Assembly (NCBI GenBank): GCA_026003895.1
Contig: BPIC01000006.1
Location: 229,495 to 293,494 of the forward strand
Length of the DNA stretch: 64,000 bases
Origin: Dehalococcoidia bacterium
GTDB taxonomy: Bacteria > Chloroflexota > Dehalococcoidia > SpSt-223
Reading direction: 5' to 3'
The notes under the pieces: model-generated
What the model saw: the letters and a program-made list of their open reading frames with translations, nothing else
Told to the model about the DNA's origin: nothing
The model's database searches: none
Position numbers and translations under genes: made by a program
Shown here: positions 62,777-64,000 of the stretch, one piece after another
Layout: every line of letters starts with the position of its first letter
Numbering within the stretch: the first letter of the stretch is position 1

Positions 62777-63513
62777 CGCTGCTCCTTCACGACCGGCTTC
62801 TCGCTACCCCCCCCGATTCTCGGACATCGGGACGCAAGCACGCAGGCCTCGCAGCGTGGGCGGCCGGCGCTGCACGTCTGTCGCCCATGCCGAATCAGGC
62901 TCATATGAAGGTCATACACCTCAGTGGGGGAGATGACTGCCTCAAGCATAGCAGCAATTCGATCGGGGGACGACCGCTCTGGCGCGAGGCCGAGGCGCAC
63001 GGTGACACGCTGAACGTGGGTATCAACGGGCAGTGCCGGCTGGCCGAGGGCGAACAGTAGGACGCAGCTCGCCGTCTTGCCCCCGACTCCGGGCAGGCTC
63101 GCCAGCCAGCGCCGCGCTTCCTCCAGCGGCAGTCCGGCAAGAAAGCTGAGATCAAGGGCGCCACGGGCTGCCAGCACCGCCGAGAGCGCCTGCTGGATTC
63201 GCGCCGCCTTGATCGTCGCCAAGCCGCCCGAGCGGATGGTCGCCGCGAGCTCGTCGGCTGGCGCTGCGAGCACCTTGTCCCACGTCGGAAATCGCTTCTT
63301 CAACGCGGCAAACGCCCGGCCTGAGTTCGCATCCGACGTGTTTTGCGACAGAATTGTCGCCACCAGTTCGTCCAGCGGATCGGCCACGCGACGCGTTGGA
63401 CGGCCGTACTGGTCGAGGAGGCGGTCCAGCACCCAACGGACGCGTTCCTCTAATCCGTTCGGGGCGGTCCCGAGACGACTGAGCTGCGGCGGCGAGGCCT
63501 CACGTTCGGACAC
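62773..63513 (-). CDS. nth: endonuclease III (Nth-type DNA glycosylase)
   Basis: 246 residues. LVATILSQNTSDANSGRAFA, the helix-hairpin-helix SLPGVGGKTASCVLLFALGQ with catalytic Lys, VDTHVQRVTVRLGL with catalytic Asp, and a C-x6-C-x2-C-x5-C iron-sulfur cluster (CSAGRPRCEACVLASRC). It excises oxidised pyrimidines and nicks the DNA. GTG 63513 is preferred because a TACTAT -10 (63529-63524) lies 10 nt upstream; an in-frame codon at 63558 would extend it by 15 residues. It leads the operon with argC, the VTT gene and argJ. Confidence 0.9.
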   Translation of the reverse strand: MSEREASPPQLSRLGTAPNGLEERVRWVLDRLLDQYGRPTRRVADPLDELVATILSQNTSDANSGRAFAALKKRFPTWDKVLAAPADELAATIRSGGLATIKAARIQQALSAVLAARGALDLSFLAGLPLEEARRWLASLPGVGGKTASCVLLFALGQPALPVDTHVQRVTVRLGLAPERSSPDRIAAMLEAVISPTEVYDLHMSLIRHGRQTCSAGRPRCEACVLASRCPRIGGGSEKPVVKEQR

Positions 63514-63612
63514 TCCGCAGCCGATAGTAGCTCTAGCGAGAATTCCTAGCCAGATCATCCTGATCGCCGAGCGGGGTAGCCGGCGCTCGAGAAGGGCGTT
63601 ATCATTGAGTTT

Positions 63613-63688
63613 GCTTCGAGGAGCGCTGCAACGGGCGCCTGCCCGCCAGGCTCGAAGCCTTTGCTACTCTGCAACGGCGCTCACGACC
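63613..63688 (+). ncRNA. SAH riboswitch upstream of ahcY
   Basis: The leader fits the SAH-sensing riboswitch. P1 is an 8-bp perfect helix GCTTCGAG (63613-63620) with CTCGAAGC (63651-63658). A P2 hairpin GGGC (63633-63636) / GCCC (63641-63644) and the conserved strings CGAGGAGCGCTGCAACGGGC and GCAACGGCGCTCACG are present. The pseudoknot GAGCGC (63621-63626) pairs with GCGCTC (63677-63682). It ends about 13 nt before the GGAGG of ahcY, so SAH binding should free the ribosome-binding site or permit transcription. A TATCAT -10 at 63600-63605 fits a start close to P1. Confidence 0.92.
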
Positions 63689-63708
63689 TTTTCTTGGAGG
63701 AGGGCGTG

Positions 63709-64000
63709 ATGCCTACCGCCGTCGTTCCCCAACCCTTCACCGATTTCCGCGTCGCCGACCTCGCGTTGGCCGAGTGGGGCCGCAAAGAGATCGCCATTGC
63801 CGAGACTGAGATGCCCGGTCTGATGGCGATCCGCGAGGAATATGCCGATTTGAAACCGCTGCGCGGCGCGCGGATCGCCGGCAGCCTGCACATGACGATC
63901 CAAACCGCCGTCTTGATTGAGACGCTGCAGGCGCTCGGGGCGGATGTCCGCTGGGCATCGTGCAATATCTTCTCGACGCAGGACCATGCCGCCGCGGCCA
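63709..64000 (+). CDS. ahcY: adenosylhomocysteinase (5' part, runs off the window)
   Basis: The start ATG 63709 follows TTGGAGGAGGG. The available ~97 residues include [40 protein letters not shown] and [16 protein letters not shown], the conserved N-terminal substrate domain of SAHH ([21 protein letters not shown]). It hydrolyses S-adenosylhomocysteine to adenosine and homocysteine with bound NAD. The upstream riboswitch confirms the role; the C-terminal NAD domain is beyond the window. Confidence 0.95.
   Translation, partial: MPTAVVPQPFTDFRVADLALAEWGRKEIAIAETEMPGLMAIREEYADLKPLRGARIAGSLHMTIQTAVLIETLQALGADVRWASCNIFSTQDHAAAA

Overview
The window is GC-rich bacterial chromosome with tightly packed genes. 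It has many GTG/TTG starts and 1-8 nt stop/start overlaps. Several features suggest Chloroflexota: a Tat/lipoprotein sugar-binding protein, YFxETGHxVxGxFLxYY-type repeats fused to a PD40 propeller, a DnaB/DnaD/tandem DnaC-like replication cluster next to rplI, and paired M16 peptidases. I cannot assign a class from the sequence alone. No insertion sequence, prophage, CRISPR array or rRNA was seen.

Layout. 1-1.9 kb: exported PD40 propeller protein and a Clp-N protein. 2.0-14.8 kb: a carbohydrate/organic-acid uptake and catabolism locus. It has two divergent arms around a GntR/FCD repressor gene, and near-identical palindromic operators (AGATATCnGATRTCT core) lie in front of both the transport operon and the repressor/dehydrogenase divergon. 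14.9-19.8 kb: tRNA-Val(TAC) and a two-component cluster with two histidine kinases, two intact receivers and one decayed receiver. 19.8-22.3 kb: a conserved hypothetical protein and a PolX/PHP protein whose polymerase active site looks degenerate. 22.6-27.9 kb: membrane protein, an active/inactive pair of M16 peptidases, an MFS transporter and small proteins. 27.9-31.8 kb: acyl-CoA ligase and two acyl-CoA dehydrogenases. 32-38.9 kb: family-5 binding protein, HhH-GPD glycosylase, SDR, amine-oxidase-like flavoprotein and FxLYD protein. 38.9-42.8 kb: replication cluster (rplI, dnaB, DnaD-domain protein, tandem helicase-loader-like ATPase). 42.9-52.7 kb: hypothetical proteins, MarR regulator, PhoX phosphatase with a candidate Pho box, C39-like protein and a YfhO-like membrane protein. 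53.3-59.5 kb: hydroxyacid dehydrogenase, DHA2 exporter, SDR, and a dienelactone hydrolase / erythromycin esterase / phosphoribosyltransferase cluster. 59.8-63.5 kb: nth-argC-VTT-argJ operon. 63.6-64 kb: an S-adenosylhomocysteine (SAH) riboswitch and the start of ahcY.

The most coherent candidate for an undescribed system is the 2-15 kb locus. A CUT1-type ABC transporter, an HpcH/HpaI aldolase, an FAD oxidoreductase, two uncharacterised proteins, an SDR, a Gfo/Idh/MocA dehydrogenase, an Ldh2-type dehydrogenase, a D-2-hydroxyacid dehydrogenase and the missing transporter ATPase appear to sit under one GntR operator. The substrate is unknown.

Caution: five otherwise conserved genes (FAD oxidoreductase, response-regulator/GAF histidine kinase, PolX, argJ, argC) are each broken by what looks like one extra base at a short G or C run. 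This pattern fits sequencing error better than five independent pseudogenes. They are annotated as full-length frameshifted CDSs.
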